Shown here piece by piece: positions 1-10,261 of a DNA stretch of 64,000 nt. Positions within the stretch are counted from its first letter, which is position 1. The number at the start of each line of letters is the position of its first letter. Source of the DNA: QHXQ01 sp963788965. Its GTDB lineage: Bacteria; Acidobacteriota; Blastocatellia; Pyrinomonadales; Pyrinomonadaceae. Location: NCBI GenBank assembly GCA_963788965.1, contig CAWBIK010000006.1:1674001-1738000 (forward strand), in the 5' to 3' direction. Both the position numbers and the translations under genes were made by a program. The notes under the pieces are model-generated. The model was not told where the DNA came from. It did no database searches and worked only from the letters and a program-made list of their open reading frames with translations.

Positions 1-165
1 CGGCGCGGCTGCACCTTTGGTCGCCGCGCCCTCTTTAGCCGCGGCAACGCGTGCTTTGGCCGCGGCGATCTTCGCGGCCTTCTCTTCGTCGGAAGTTGCC
101 GCGACAGTTGAGGCGGGCGGCTCGCCCGTGTCGGGCGCATCGGGCTTGTTTGGCTCGTCGGTCAT
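1..165 (-). CDS. N-terminus of an unidentified Ala/Lys-rich protein (partial)
   Basis: Only the first 55 codons lie in the window; the gene continues past the left edge. The visible part starts MTDEPNKPDAPDTGEPP, an acidic proline-rich stretch, and then becomes a charged Ala/Lys helix (EEKAAKIAAAKARVAAAKEG). Tails of this kind occur as N-terminal extensions on several respiratory-complex subunits of Acidobacteriota (for example NuoC-like or Rieske-like proteins). Nothing in the visible part is diagnostic, so no function is assigned. No clear ribosome binding site precedes the ATG. It is divergent from rpmE, so the shared upstream region probably holds two promoters. Confidence 0.5.
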   Translation of the reverse strand, partial: MTDEPNKPDAPDTGEPPASTVAATSDEEKAAKIAAAKARVAAAKEGAATKGAAAP

Positions 166-369
166 CGGCTCACGCAGTCAGACTTCGGACAAAAGTAGCG
201 TCGCGGGACGCACTCGCTCTGTTTGTATAATTGCTTCGTCTGGAACAACTGACCAAAGACGCGAAAGGAAAGTAACGACCGCCTTTTTAACATGCGCCCC
301 GCCTTCGCGTCAATCAACCTGACAGTTCACGCCCGCGAGGCAATCAAACGGCGTAAATGCCCATCTAAC

Positions 370-398
370 TTGACGATAAAGTTGTGCGCCCGTATCAT
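370..398 (+). promoter_or_regulatory. Probable sigma-70 promoter of rpmE
   Basis: TTGACG at 370-375 and TATCAT at 393-398 are separated by 17 bp, close to the housekeeping consensus. They lie about 50 bp upstream of the rpmE start. This is read from sequence only. Confidence 0.55.
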
Positions 399-448
399 GT
401 TTATTTGCCAGCCGCGTTCAATTCGCGCCTGTACAAGGAGAGCAACTA

Positions 449-694
449 ATGAAGCAAGGAATCCATCCGCAGTACCACGAAATCTCAGTCTCCTGCGCTT
501 GCGGCGAGACTTTCAAGACCCGCTCGACGCGCAAGGACGACCTGCACGTCGAAATCTGTTCCGCCTGTCACCCGTTCTTCACGGGCAAACAGAAGTTGAT
601 CGATACGGCCGGGCGCGTTGACCGCTTCAACCGGCGTTACGGGAAGAAGACCGAAGAACCGGCCGCCGCCCAGACCGAAGCGGCCGCGCAGTAA
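449..694 (+). CDS. rpmE: 50S ribosomal protein L31
   Basis: 81-residue L31, a protein of the large ribosomal subunit. The zinc-binding (C+) form is indicated by Cys16, Cys18, Cys37 and Cys40 in CACG and CSAC settings, followed by the family motif HPFFTGKQK. The C-terminus has an acidic Ala/Glu-rich tail beyond the usual end. A good ribosome binding site (AAGGAG, 435-440) sits 8 bases before the ATG. The order rpmE, DUF1385 gene, prfA recurs in several bacterial phyla and supports the call. Confidence 0.97.
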   Translation: MKQGIHPQYHEISVSCACGETFKTRSTRKDDLHVEICSACHPFFTGKQKLIDTAGRVDRFNRRYGKKTEEPAAAQTEAAAQ

Positions 695-704
695 CTTTTC
701 GACA

Positions 705-743
705 GGCACACGCCCGGTTCGAGTTCTACCGGGCGCGCGTGCC
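705..743 (+). terminator. GC-rich hairpin after rpmE
   Basis: Arms at 705-718 and 728-743 form a long GC-rich stem with a short loop 10 bases after the rpmE stop. No T-run follows, so it may slow or partly terminate transcription or protect the rpmE 3' end rather than act as a full intrinsic terminator. The rest of the 240-base gap to the next gene shows nothing else. Confidence 0.4.
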
Positions 744-937
744 ACACAACGGCGTTGATGCTAGAGACAGACCGACAGCGCCAGTATTAGCGACCCAAAC
801 CCGGAACGCCGACGTGTTGGCGGCGGTTGCCTTCGTGTATCTTTTAGAGACGAACGACGGCAACCAGTGCCCACCAAACGTCGGCGTTGTTGTATTCTGT
901 TGGGCGGGTCGATTCTAAACGGGAGATGTAAACAACC

Positions 938-2137
938 GTGAGCACGAGCGAGAAAGATTTGATTGTCGGCGGCCAAGCGGTCGTCGAGGGCGTGATGATG
1001 CGGACGCCGAACGCATACGCGGTGGCGGTGCGCCGGCCCGATGGCACGATCACGCACACGGGCGCGACGCTCCCCAAATGGAGCGACCGTTACAAGCTGT
1101 TGCGCCTGCCGGTCTTGCGCGGCGGCGCAGTGCTTGTGCAATCAATGGCGCTCGGCATCAAGGCGCTCAACTATTCGGCGGGCGAAGCGTTCGTCGCCAC
1201 GGAGCAGGAACAGGAAGCGGTCGTGCCCGTGCTGACCCCGGCCGTGGTCGAAGGCGAGGGCGACTTCGCAGGCATCACGGGCGGCGTGCCGGGACTACTC
1301 CCGATCCCAACTAAGGCGCGACCGAAAGATGAGATGAAAGGCGGCGCGACCGCCTCGGCCGCAGGCTCCATCATCTTCGCGCTCATCTTCAACGTCATGC
1401 TCTTTATCGTCGCGCCGCTCGTGCTGACGAACGCACTCTTTATCGCCGCCGGTTGGGCTGTGCCCGCCGCCGCAAGCAGCGCGCAGACAGGCAGCACTGT
1501 GCAGACGCAAACCGCGTCGGGTGCGACCGCGCAAGCGACAGCGACTGAGCAGCCCGCTTGGTACAGCCGCGCGTGGAGCGGGGCGCGTTACTACTTGCAT
1601 CCGGTGCGCCCGTCGGTTGCGTTCAACTTGATCGACGGCGTGATCCGCATGTCGTTCTTTCTGATCATGATCTTCAGCTTCTCGCTCTTGAAAGACATAC
1701 GCCGCGTCTTCGAGTATCACGGCGCGGAGCATAAGACCGTGTTCACGTGGGAGAAGGGCTTGCCGCTCGAAGTCGCGCACGCGCGCGTGCAACCGCGCCA
1801 ACACCCGCGCTGCGGGACGAGTTTCTTGATGGTCGTGATGCTCGTCTCCATCGTGCTCTTTTCGGTCGTCAAGTTCGACTCGCTGCTCTTGAACATGCTG
1901 ACGCGCATCGCGCTCATGCCGGTCATCGCGGGCGTTTCTTACGAGATCATCCGGCTGTCGGCGAAGCGCGAAGGCAGTCTCGTCTTCAAGTTGATCACCG
2001 CGCCGGGTCTGTGGTTGCAAAACATCACGACCAAAGAGCCGGACGATAAGCAGTTGGAAGTCGCCATCTTCGCCTTGAAAGAGTCGCTGAAACTTGAGCC
2101 GCGACCGCAAGCAGCGGTCATGACACCGCTATCGTAA
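938..2137 (+). CDS. DUF1385 family membrane protein (YqhQ-like)
   Basis: 399 residues with the conserved blocks of the DUF1385/YqhQ family: GGQAVVEGVMMR near the N-terminus, YHGAEHKTV in the middle and HPRCGTSF just before the last membrane helices. About four hydrophobic segments are visible. A low-complexity Gln/Thr/Ala insert around residues 180-205 is probably an extracytoplasmic loop. The biochemical role of the family is not established. The GTG start is supported by GGGAG at 921-925. The gene ends 6 bases before prfA, so the two are probably cotranscribed; this neighbourhood is known in other bacteria too. Confidence 0.9.
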   Translation: MSTSEKDLIVGGQAVVEGVMMRTPNAYAVAVRRPDGTITHTGATLPKWSDRYKLLRLPVLRGGAVLVQSMALGIKALNYSAGEAFVATEQEQEAVVPVLTPAVVEGEGDFAGITGGVPGLLPIPTKARPKDEMKGGATASAAGSIIFALIFNVMLFIVAPLVLTNALFIAAGWAVPAAASSAQTGSTVQTQTASGATAQATATEQPAWYSRAWSGARYYLHPVRPSVAFNLIDGVIRMSFFLIMIFSFSLLKDIRRVFEYHGAEHKTVFTWEKGLPLEVAHARVQPRQHPRCGTSFLMVVMLVSIVLFSVVKFDSLLLNMLTRIALMPVIAGVSYEIIRLSAKREGSLVFKLITAPGLWLQNITTKEPDDKQLEVAIFALKESLKLEPRPQAAVMTPLS

Positions 2138-2143
2138 AAAGTT

Positions 2144-3220
2144 ATGTTGGAACGACTGGAACAGATCGAAGCGCGCTATGAAGAGTTGAGCGCGCAGATG
2201 TCCGCGCCCGACGTGATGTCGGATCAGGCGGCCTACGCTAAAGCCGCGAAGCAGCATCGCGCCCTCGGCGAGATGGTCGAAAAGTACCGCGAGTGGAAGA
2301 CGCTGAAGCACGAGTTGGCGGGCGCGCGCGAACTGTTCGACCTCGGCGACGACGAAGAGATGCGCGAACTGGCGCGGCTTGAGATGGACACGTTGCAGGC
2401 GCGCATCGACGCGGCGGAAGAAGAACTGCGCGTGCTGCTGTTGCCGCGCGATCCGAACGACGAGAAGAACGTCATTCTCGAAATCCGCGCGGGCACGGGC
2501 GGCGACGAAGCGTCGCTGTTCGCCGCCGAGGTCCTACGCATGTACGCGCGTTATGCCGAGCGGCAACGCTGGCGCATGGAAGTGCTCAACGTGTCGGAGT
2601 CCGGCATCGGCGGCATCAAGGAAGCGACCGCGCTGATCGAAGGCGACAAAGTTTTTTCCCGGCTGCGTTACGAGTCGGGCGTGCATCGTGTCCAGCGCGT
2701 GCCGCAGACCGAAGCGAGCGGGCGCATACACACGTCCGCCATCACCGTCGCCATCCTGCCCGAAGCCGAAGAAGTGGACGTGAAGATCGATCAGAAGGAC
2801 TTACGCATCGACACCTTCTGCTCGTCGGGCCCCGGCGGTCAGTCGGTCAACACCACTTACTCCGCTGTCCGCATCACGCACTTGCCATCGGGCACGGTCG
2901 TCTCGATGCAGGATGAGAAGTCGCAGATCAAAAACCGCGAGAAGGCCATGCGCGTCCTGCGTGCGCGCTTGCAGGAGATGGAAGAACAAAAGCAGCACGA
3001 GGCGCAGGCGTCGGAACGCCGCTCGATGGTCGGCAGCGGCGACCGCTCCGAAAAGATACGCACCTATAACTTCAAAGAGAACCGCGTCACGGATCATCGC
3101 ATCGGTTTGACCGTCCACCAACTCAACCTCGTCATGGACGGCGACCTCGAACAGTTCATCAACGCGCTCATCACACACTATCAGGCCGAGAAGCTAAAGG
3201 CCGAGACGGTCGCAGCTTAA
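2144..3220 (+). CDS. prfA: Peptide chain release factor 1
   Basis: 358 residues, the normal RF1 length. It terminates translation at UAA and UAG by triggering peptidyl-tRNA hydrolysis. The catalytic GGQ is at residues 231-233 in the context SSGPGGQSVNTTYSAVRI. The stop-codon reading loop has P-Q-T at 187-189 followed by the RF1-typical RIHTSAITVA; RF2 would carry SPF. The frame is intact. No prmC gene follows, although prmC often sits next to prfA. Confidence 0.97.
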   Translation: MLERLEQIEARYEELSAQMSAPDVMSDQAAYAKAAKQHRALGEMVEKYREWKTLKHELAGARELFDLGDDEEMRELARLEMDTLQARIDAAEEELRVLLLPRDPNDEKNVILEIRAGTGGDEASLFAAEVLRMYARYAERQRWRMEVLNVSESGIGGIKEATALIEGDKVFSRLRYESGVHRVQRVPQTEASGRIHTSAITVAILPEAEEVDVKIDQKDLRIDTFCSSGPGGQSVNTTYSAVRITHLPSGTVVSMQDEKSQIKNREKAMRVLRARLQEMEEQKQHEAQASERRSMVGSGDRSEKIRTYNFKENRVTDHRIGLTVHQLNLVMDGDLEQFINALITHYQAEKLKAETVAA

Positions 3221-3223
3221 TTG

Positions 3224-3304
3224 ATTGCGGAGTTCGGAATGCGGAATGCGGATTAATAAAACACCTATTCTTTAATCCGCAATCCGAACTCTGCATTCCG
3301 CAAT
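3224..3304. repeat. Imperfect inverted repeat, GCGGAAT type
   Basis: Two arms of about 29 bases built from repeated 'gcggaatgcggatt' units face each other across an A/T-rich loop between prfA and the phosphatase gene. The element can fold into a long hairpin and fills the whole gap. It is one of several dispersed palindrome types in this window, probably a non-autonomous repeat that also works as a transcription boundary. Confidence 0.7.
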
Positions 3305-3310
3305 ATCATC

Positions 3311-3964
3311 ATGTCTGACACTACGCGCATCCTGCTCGTGCGGCACGGTCAATCGCAAGGCAACGCCGAGGGGCGCTTCGGCGGGCACACGGCGACGCCG
3401 CTCTCGGAGCTTGGCCGCAGGCAAGCGGAGGCGACGGCGCGCGCACTTGCTGATGAAGGTGTGACGGCGATCTATACAAGCGATCTGCTGCGCGCGGTTG
3501 AGACGGCCGAGCCGTTGGCGCGTGCGACCGGCTTAGAGATCGTGCAAACGAATGCGTTCCGCGAGCGCAGCGTCGGGCAGATGGAAGGGCTGACGTTCGA
3601 GGCGGCGGCCGAACAATTCCCAGACGAGTATGCCGCGCTCCTGCGCCGCGACTTCGAGCATGTACTGTTAGGCGGTGAGAGTTATCGCCAACTGCTCGAC
3701 CGCGCCGCGCGCGCCCTTGATGCAGCCATCGCCGCCAACGCTGGCGGCACGCTCGCAGTCTTCACCCACACGGGCACGGCCTGCATCCTCGCCCTGCACT
3801 TGATGGGCGCGCTCGACGCACCCACCCTGCGCCCCGTCTGGCTCAGCACTTCAAACTGCGGCATCAATCGCTTTCACCTACACGCCGACGGCTTCCTACG
3901 CATCCGCGCCCTCAACGACACGCGCCACCTAGCCGCATTGGAAGTTCAGCCGCTTCCTGCTTAA
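3311..3964 (+). CDS. Histidine phosphatase family protein
   Basis: 217 residues. The signature RHG with following residues (LVRHGQSQGNAEGRFGG, residues 9-25) contains the histidine that is phosphorylated in this superfamily. A second conserved region, VFTHTGTACILALHLMG, supplies the partner His near residue 152. Members include phosphoglycerate mutase-like, alpha-ribazole phosphatase (CobC) and broad-specificity phosphatases; the sequence alone does not decide the substrate. No signal peptide is present. It stands alone downstream of the 3224-3304 palindrome. Confidence 0.88.
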   Translation: MSDTTRILLVRHGQSQGNAEGRFGGHTATPLSELGRRQAEATARALADEGVTAIYTSDLLRAVETAEPLARATGLEIVQTNAFRERSVGQMEGLTFEAAAEQFPDEYAALLRRDFEHVLLGGESYRQLLDRAARALDAAIAANAGGTLAVFTHTGTACILALHLMGALDAPTLRPVWLSTSNCGINRFHLHADGFLRIRALNDTRHLAALEVQPLPA

Positions 3965-4009
3965 TGTCTGTCCGCGTCATGCCTGTTCGCTCAAATGTTT
4001 GACAGTTGT

Positions 4010-4039
4010 TTGACAGTGCCAGTCAGGCGGCTCTAACAT
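4010..4039 (+). promoter_or_regulatory. Probable promoter of the first caspase gene, with duplicated TTTGACAGT
   Basis: TTGACA (4010-4015), an 18-bp spacer and TAACAT (4034-4039) make a plausible promoter. The nonamer TTTGACAGT occurs twice, 11 bp apart (3998 and 4009), one helical turn, which could also be a regulator half-site pair. The resulting leader before the coding start would be about 200 bases long. Apart from this, the 3965-4200 gap shows nothing. Confidence 0.4.
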
Positions 4040-4243
4040 TTCAGCGTACTGCGGCTAATCTCTGTTGATGGGGGCGGGGCCTCATCGACCTCACAAATGA
4101 TCTATCATGGGTGAGCAAAGAGCGCGGTTTGCCTCTCCGTCATTATGCCTTTCATGGCATTGCCGGCCTGAAGATAGCTCGACAACTTATGACCCGCGCC
4201 GATGTCCGGTGACGACAACGTAGCTGCAAGCGTGGTGTGTCTG

Positions 4244-6954
4244 ATGAAAGTACGCGCCTCAATTCTGACAGCCTGCGCGCTCATGGCGTTGCTGGCCTGT
4301 GCCTCCGGTTTGACGCCGGCTCAAGCGCAAACCGACGAGCGCAGCCTCGGCTTGCCCGCCCCGCTGCCGTCGCCGCAAACCGCGACGGGCAAGTATTACG
4401 CGCTCGTCATCGGCAATAACAATTACGTCAACCTCACCCGCTTGAAGACAGCGGTTGCTGATGCCGAAGACATTGCGACGGTCCTACGCATGCGTTACGG
4501 GTTTGAGACGCGCTTGCTGCTGAATGCCAACCGGCAAAAGATTCTGGCGGCGCTCACCGAGTACCGGCGCAATCTTGAGCCAAGCGCGAACCTGATTATC
4601 TACTATGCCGGCCACGGCACGCGCGACGCCGATGTCGATAAAGCCTACTGGCTGCCTGTGGACGCAAGCCCTGCGGACAACGCCAACTGGATCAGCGCCG
4701 ACGACATTACTACCAGCATTAAAGGGATGCCGGCCCGGCACGTGCTGATCATTTCCGACAGTTGCTACTCCGGCGCGATCTACAGAGACTTGGGGGCCGA
4801 CTTGCTGCTTCCCGCGGGCCGCGAACGAGTCATACAACGTATGCTGCTGAGCAAGTCGCGGAAGTTGATGACCAGCGGCGGCATCGAGCCGGTACTCGAC
4901 AGCGGCGGCGGCGGGCATTCGGTCTTTGCCAACGCGCTGTTAAAAGGTCTTTCGCAGATGGAGCAGGATGTGTTCAGTGCGGAAGAGATGTTCATCGAAT
5001 ACGTCAGAGAGGGTGTCGCGGGCCGGTCTAATCAACTGCCTGAATACAGCCCGCTGTTCAATTCCGGGCACGAGGGCGGCGACTTTGTGTTCATGCGCAA
5101 GCCGTTGGTGGTGCGGCAAGTGCCGAACCTGACGTTAGCTCTGCGACGCACAGTCGTTGCGGCCGCGCCCGGCCAGCAGGTGCAGTTGCCTGTGACGATA
5201 ACGAACACGGGCAACCAGCCGGATCAGTTCCGTGTGGAAACCGATCTACCGGCAGAGTACGGCCCGAAGTTCACTTCAGGCCAGAACGGCGCGGACACCG
5301 GCTCGCCGGTACTCGATACGCCGCGACTGGCACGCGGGCAAAGCGTCGAACTCATGCTCAACTTACGCGTGCCCGAAGCGGCCCGCGACGCGCAGCAGAA
5401 CCGCTTCATCGTGCGCGCGGCGTCTAAGTCCGACCAGCAGGTCCTCAAAGTTGCCGACGGTTCGCTCACCGTGGTCGCGGCGGCGCTCGCAGGTGTGTCC
5501 ACCGTTTCGCGCGACACAGTGCAACCGGGCGAGACGTTCACGCAAACCATCACGGTCAGAAATCAAGGCAGCGCCCCGGCCAAAAACGGCCCGCGCCGAT
5601 TTCGTCTTCAATCCCGTACTTCGAGTTGGTGCAGGCTTCGATCCCGCGCCGTTCGTCTACGACCGCGACTCGCGCACCGGCCGTTTGGAGTCTGGGCGAT
5701 CTTGACGTGCGCGCCAGCCGCGACATCACAGTCACCTTGCGCGCCACGGCCGATGCCTTGGCCGTGACCGAACCACTCGGCCGCGGTACGTTGCGTACCG
5801 CCAGCCTAGCGGCAGAGACAAGTTACACCGGCCCGGCTATTTCAATTGGGCGTGTGTCTAAGGTAAATGTGGAAGCTGGCAAAGCCGCTCTTAACGCGCT
5901 GCCCGGCGAAATACTCTACCTCCCGTTCATCGTGCGCAATGCTGGCAACTACGCAGAGGCTTACAAGTTGCGCGTGACCCCGCCGGACGCGCCGGGGGCG
6001 ACGCTCTTTGCCGACACGAACGGCGACGGGCGACATCAAGAGTCGGAGCCTGCGGTCACGCAGACGCCGCCGATTACGCCGCGCACAGGTCAGTTCCCAT
6101 TGTTGCTGCGTGTAGACGTTCCGCTCTCGATTCCCGACCGCATAAATTTGGTTTACAGCATTGCAGCGCAGCCACTCTCGACGGGGCAAGACGGGAGCGA
6201 GATAACTACTACGTTAACGATTGAAAATAGACGCGGCGTGCCCAGACCGACGAGGCCAAGCGCAGATGAGAGTAAGGCTGCGCAGCCTGCCCCGCGCGAG
6301 CCGCCTGTGGTCGAGCCGAGTGCGGCGACCAGCGACTACCCATCGGAGGCTGAGCAGGCTCTCTTCGGCAAAGGACAGAGGCTTTATAATCAGCAGCAGT
6401 ATGAGCAGGCCGCAGGTGTGTTCAATGATTTTCTGAAGACCTACCCAAGAAGTATCATCACCGATCTGACGCTGATGTGGTTGGGTCGCTCCTACATCGC
6501 GCTTGGCCGTTTGCAAGACGCTGAGCAGATCGCTCCGCGCATACACAGCATCAAGGACTCACCATTCGTAGACATCTATGATGACGAGTTGTCGGCAGCG
6601 CGCAAAGACAGCGCCACACGCGCGGCGAAACCGCAGTCGGATACAGGGCTTCGGCACATTTCAGAACTTACAGTCACTGACGCCACACGCGGCGCGCAGG
6701 TAATGATCGATTCGGACATGCTCTTGAATGATTATTCGGCTTATCGTAGCGGCGACCGCTTTTACGTCGTCATCCCGCACACGGCTATGCCCAATGTCAG
6801 ACCGGTGTTGCAGGGGAAAGGCTTCACCGCCGCACAGGTACAACGACGCGGGCAGGATGTGGTCTTGTCCTTCAAGTTAGACGCGGGCGCGTCGGCGCGT
6901 CCGGAGCAGAAATTCAACCGGCTCATCGTACAGTTCAGCGTGCCTGAAAAGTGA
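4244..6954 (+). CDS. Secreted caspase-like (C14) protease with TPR and AMIN-like C-terminus; frameshifted
   Basis: Two overlapping frames (4202-5767 and 5626-6954) make one protein of about 902 residues once two single extra bases are removed, one near 5588-5592 and one in the TTT at 5684-5686. A signal peptide starts at MKVRASILTACALMALL, so I start at 4244 rather than the in-frame ATG at 4202. The caspase domain has the His in YYAGHG and the Cys in ISDSCYSG, the C14 catalytic dyad. Repeated beta-sandwich domains follow (VRNAGNYAEAYKLRV type), then a TPR-like pair (KGQRLYNQQQYEQAAGVF) and a C-terminal AMIN-like beta domain. It is probably periplasmic or surface exposed. The substrate is unknown. 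Confidence 0.8.
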
Positions 6955-7070
6955 TGAAGAATTTATCAGGCAGCAATTCGTAAACAGTTTGACCGGCTCA
7001 GCCACAACACCACACAAGCACACGGGCGAAAATCCTTCCCTTGCGCGCGGAAGCGCGATAAAGTGAGCGC

Positions 7071-8481
7071 ATGATGAACTCAAAGTTTCGCGCCGTGGCG
7101 CGGTTCAACGTGCTGACCAGTCTGCTGGTCGCAGCATCGCTGATCATATTGTCAACGTCGTCGCTCGCGGCCCGTGCGCAAGGTAAGAAGCAGCCGGCGC
7201 AGGATCGTGGGATTAACAAGGATGCTGATGCGTTGGCGGCGCAGCGGTCGCTAGGGTTGGTGCAGACGTTGCCGGGCCGGGAAGCGTTATGCGCTCGTCA
7301 TCGGTGTGGACCGTTATGACGACCCGCAGGTGGTCGCCCTCGGCGGCGCGGCCAACGATGCGCGGCTGCTGGCCAGTGCGCTCGTCGCTTACGCGGGCTT
7401 CCCCGCCGATCAAGTTATCCTGCTCGCGTCGAACCAGCCGCCCGAACGTCAACCGACGCGCGGCAACGTCTTGCGCAAGCTGTCGAACCTCGCCGCCACC
7501 GTGCCCAAAGACGGACTGCTGCTCTTTTCATTTGCCGGGCACGGCGTCGAGCGCAACCGGCAGGCGTTCCTGCTGCCGGCGGACGCGCAGGTGAGCGACG
7601 ATGTGAACCTGTTGGAACAGACCGCGATTAACGTCGTGCAGATCAGAGATTGGATCCGCCAGATGGGCGTGAGTCAAGTGTTGATGCTGCTCGATGCCTG
7701 TCGCAACGATCCGTCGGCGGGGCGCGCGTCGGCCGACAATCCGCTGTCGCGGAATTACATGCGCGGCTTCGACTTCGACGTGCGCAACCGCGAGGTGCAG
7801 GCCTTCGCCACGCTCTATGCGACCGAGATCGGCCGGCGCGCTTACGAACTGAAGGAGAAGCGGCACGGCTACTTTACGTTGGCGCTCGTCGAAGGTTTGC
7901 GCGGGCAGGCGGCGAACGCGAAGGGCGAGGTCACACTGTCGGGGTTGGTCAAGTATCTGCAAGCCACCGTGCCGCAGCGCGTCCAACTCGATCTGGGCCG
8001 CGGCATGTTGCAACGCCCCTTCGCCGTGGTCGAAGGCTATCGCGCCGACGAGTTGGTGTTATCGGTGAAGGATGCGAACAACACCCCGTTGAAGTTGGAG
8101 GAGAACACGAACGCCACTGGCTCGGATGACGCCCGCGCGCAGGCGCTGACGGTCGCGCCGCCGGCTCGTAGTGAAGAACCGGCCGACGACGGGCTGCTCG
8201 CAGGGACGACGTGGCGCGGGCTTAGCCCGGAGAGCGGCGAGTTCACTATCGAGTTTCTCAAAGACGGCAAGCTCAATTATACCTTCGGGGCGCGTGAGGA
8301 CAAAAAGGACGTGCTGAAGATCGTCAAAGGCAACTGGCGACAAGTCGGTGCAACCGTGCAGTTCTCAATCGGCGGCTACTCCACCTGGCAGGGCACAATC
8401 GAGAGCGGCGTGATCAAAGGTGAGTTCACTAATCTGGAAGGCTTGAACCGCAACTTCACGCTCTTACAGAAAAAGCAATAA
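7071..8481 (+). CDS. Second secreted caspase-like protease with lipocalin-like C-terminal domain; frameshifted
   Basis: The N-terminal signal peptide (from 7071, MMNSKFRAVARFNVLTSLL) and the protease domain (from about 7282) are in different frames. Removing one G from the GGG at 7279-7281 joins them through RKRYALVIGVDRYDDP into 469 residues. Catalytic residues are visible as FAGHG (His) and LLDACRNDP (Cys). The last 90 residues (from TTWRGLSPESGEF) are beta-strand rich and end FTNLEGLNRNFTLL, which looks like a small lipocalin-type barrel; this is an inference. It lies 116 bases downstream of the other caspase gene, so the two may act together. Confidence 0.82.
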
Positions 8482-8511
8482 AGCAACGGCGCGCTGGTTC
8501 GTCGGCGCGCT

Positions 8512-9407
8512 TCATAGTTCGTTGGCGATCTTCAGGTACACGTTGCGGACGCTCAATTCGTACTCGGTCGCGGCCTTGACCACGTGCAAGTGAAACAGGT
8601 CATGCAACCGCAGTTCATTCAAATCCCACCAGCCGATCTGATTCAGGTGATCGGCGGGCACTGGGAAAGCCTGTTGCGCGACCTGTTTGGTCGTGCCGTC
8701 GCGCCGCCAGAGTCCGCGCGTCCATTGTTGTGAACTGCGCGGCACAAGCCCGTCGTTCTCCCGGCTGTCATCGTCCTGCCCAATCTGATTGATGATCAGC
8801 CACGACGGCTGCAACAACCCGAAGACTTGACCAAGCGGCTCTGTGCTCGCATAAGTCTGATACCGCACCTCGTTCTCGGCCTCGTCGGCTGCCACCTCCG
8901 CGTTGAATTGGCCACACGCCGTTGTCGTCAGATCGGCGAACCCGGCCAGATCAAGCACCCGGCCAAGCGACTTGATCAACTTGTCGCCCTTATGCTCAAT
9001 GCCCCAATCGGCGAACGACGTGCCGTTGTGCGGCGTGCCGATGGTGGTCAGACTGGCGACGCTAGCGGCCATGCCGTGGCGCACGATCATGTGGCGCGCG
9101 TCGAGGCCGCCCATGCTGTGCGCGATGATATGTACCTGCGGCGCGCCGTGAGTCTGCAACACACGTTCGACCTCGCCCTTGAGATCGGCCGCGCGCTGCT
9201 CGACGCCGCCGCGAAACTGACGCTGCTATGTTCGACTTTGAAGTGTTTCGCCCGTAAGTGCCGGGCGATACCTTTGAAGTAGTTGATGCCGTCGGTCGGC
9301 GGGTCGAGATTGAGGCCGAACAGCGATAACTGCTTGGTAAAGTGGTTCAGCAAAAAATCGAAGCGGGCAATGCCGTGGGCGAGCACGATAGGTAGATTGG
9401 TTGCCAT
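8512..9407 (-). CDS. Triacylglycerol lipase/esterase of the alpha/beta-hydrolase fold; frameshifted
   Basis: The start is MATNLPIVLAHGIARFD with the oxyanion His-Gly. The nucleophile elbow is AHSMGGLDAR, followed by TTIGTPHNG, as in bacterial family I lipases. The likely acid is in ENDGLVPRSSQQW and the likely catalytic His in PADHLNQIGWWDL. One base is missing near 9222: the 5' part is open from 9407 and the 3' part is open as 8512-9162. Adding one base gives SVSFRGGVEQRAADLKGE and 298 residues. No secretion signal is obvious. It is convergent with the caspase gene and downstream of nuoAB. Confidence 0.8.
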
Positions 9408-9585
9408 GTGCGTATGACCTCGTTCAAACGGTGGTGAATCAAGTGCGGGGCGGCGAGGCGCTAGATGGCCCGCTAAAGTTCGACGCTCACATCTGTATGT
9501 GTGCGGGCAGTAAAACGTTTCAGGCGGCGGGGCGGGACGGGTTGAAGCAGGTAAGTTGGGCCGGCGCGCGTAACCAGCCCGCGGT

Positions 9586-10242
9586 TCAGGCGCTGGCCTG
9601 ATCGCGGGCAGCACGGACTTCTTCGGCCTCGCGGTCGAGCGGCGAAACTTCTTGCAACTCATCTTCGCCTTCGAGTTGGCGCAGGCGATGCACCGAGCCG
9701 TCGGACTCGAAGATATAAGCGGACGGATGTTCGCGCATGATGATGTCTTGCAGGCGCATCAGACCGTAGAGCAACGCCTCAGGGCGCGGCGGACAACCGG
9801 GGATGTACACGTCCACGGGGATCGTGCGATCCACGCCTTGCATGGTCGAGTAAGAATCGAACGGCCCGCCCGTCGAAGCGCACGCGCCCATAGCGATGAC
9901 CCACTTCGGCTCCGGCATCTGATCGTAGACGCGCCGCACCACGGGGCCCATCTTCAACGTCACCGTCCCCGCGATGATAATCAGATCGCTCTGGCGCGGA
10001 CTCGGCCGGAAGACGCCCGCGCCGAAGCGGTCGATGTCGAAGCGACCCGCGCCGGTTGCGATCATCTCGATGGCGCAGCACGCGAGGCCGAACGTCATCG
10101 GCCACAGCGCCGACTTGCGCCCCCAGTTCACCACGTCGCGCACCGGCTTCACGTCCATGATCGGCGCAGCCACCTTCTTGCGCAGCGCGTTGAACAGCGA
10201 ATCAACTGTGGTTAAGACAAAGCCTTCAGGATGTTCAGCCAT
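9586..10242 (-). CDS. nuoB: NADH-quinone oxidoreductase subunit B
   Basis: 218 residues. NuoB carries the terminal N2 [4Fe-4S] cluster that passes electrons to quinone in complex I. The ligands are visible as Cys55, Cys56 (GLACCAIEM), Cys121 (GACASTGG) and Cys150 (PGCPPRP). The C-terminus is extended by about 40 charged residues compared with the minimal subunit. It follows nuoA after 19 bases, clearly in one operon. nuoC does not follow; the next gene on this strand is the lipase, so the rest of complex I must be encoded elsewhere. Confidence 0.97.
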   Translation of the reverse strand: MAEHPEGFVLTTVDSLFNALRKKVAAPIMDVKPVRDVVNWGRKSALWPMTFGLACCAIEMIATGAGRFDIDRFGAGVFRPSPRQSDLIIIAGTVTLKMGPVVRRVYDQMPEPKWVIAMGACASTGGPFDSYSTMQGVDRTIPVDVYIPGCPPRPEALLYGLMRLQDIIMREHPSAYIFESDGSVHRLRQLEGEDELQEVSPLDREAEEVRAARDQASA

Positions 10243-10261
10243 GATTGAGCTATTAACTATC

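Noticed and set aside
1..165. Calling the left-edge gene nuoC
   Set aside because: The visible part is only a low-complexity tail, and nuoAB is 9 kb away in a separate unit.
4244..8481. Genuine pseudogenes in the caspase region
   Set aside because: Similar single-base breaks occur in essential genes across the window, so sequence errors explain them better.
9652..10215. 187-codon open frame on the plus strand
   Set aside because: It is the shadow of nuoB, whose cluster ligands and length prove the minus-strand reading.
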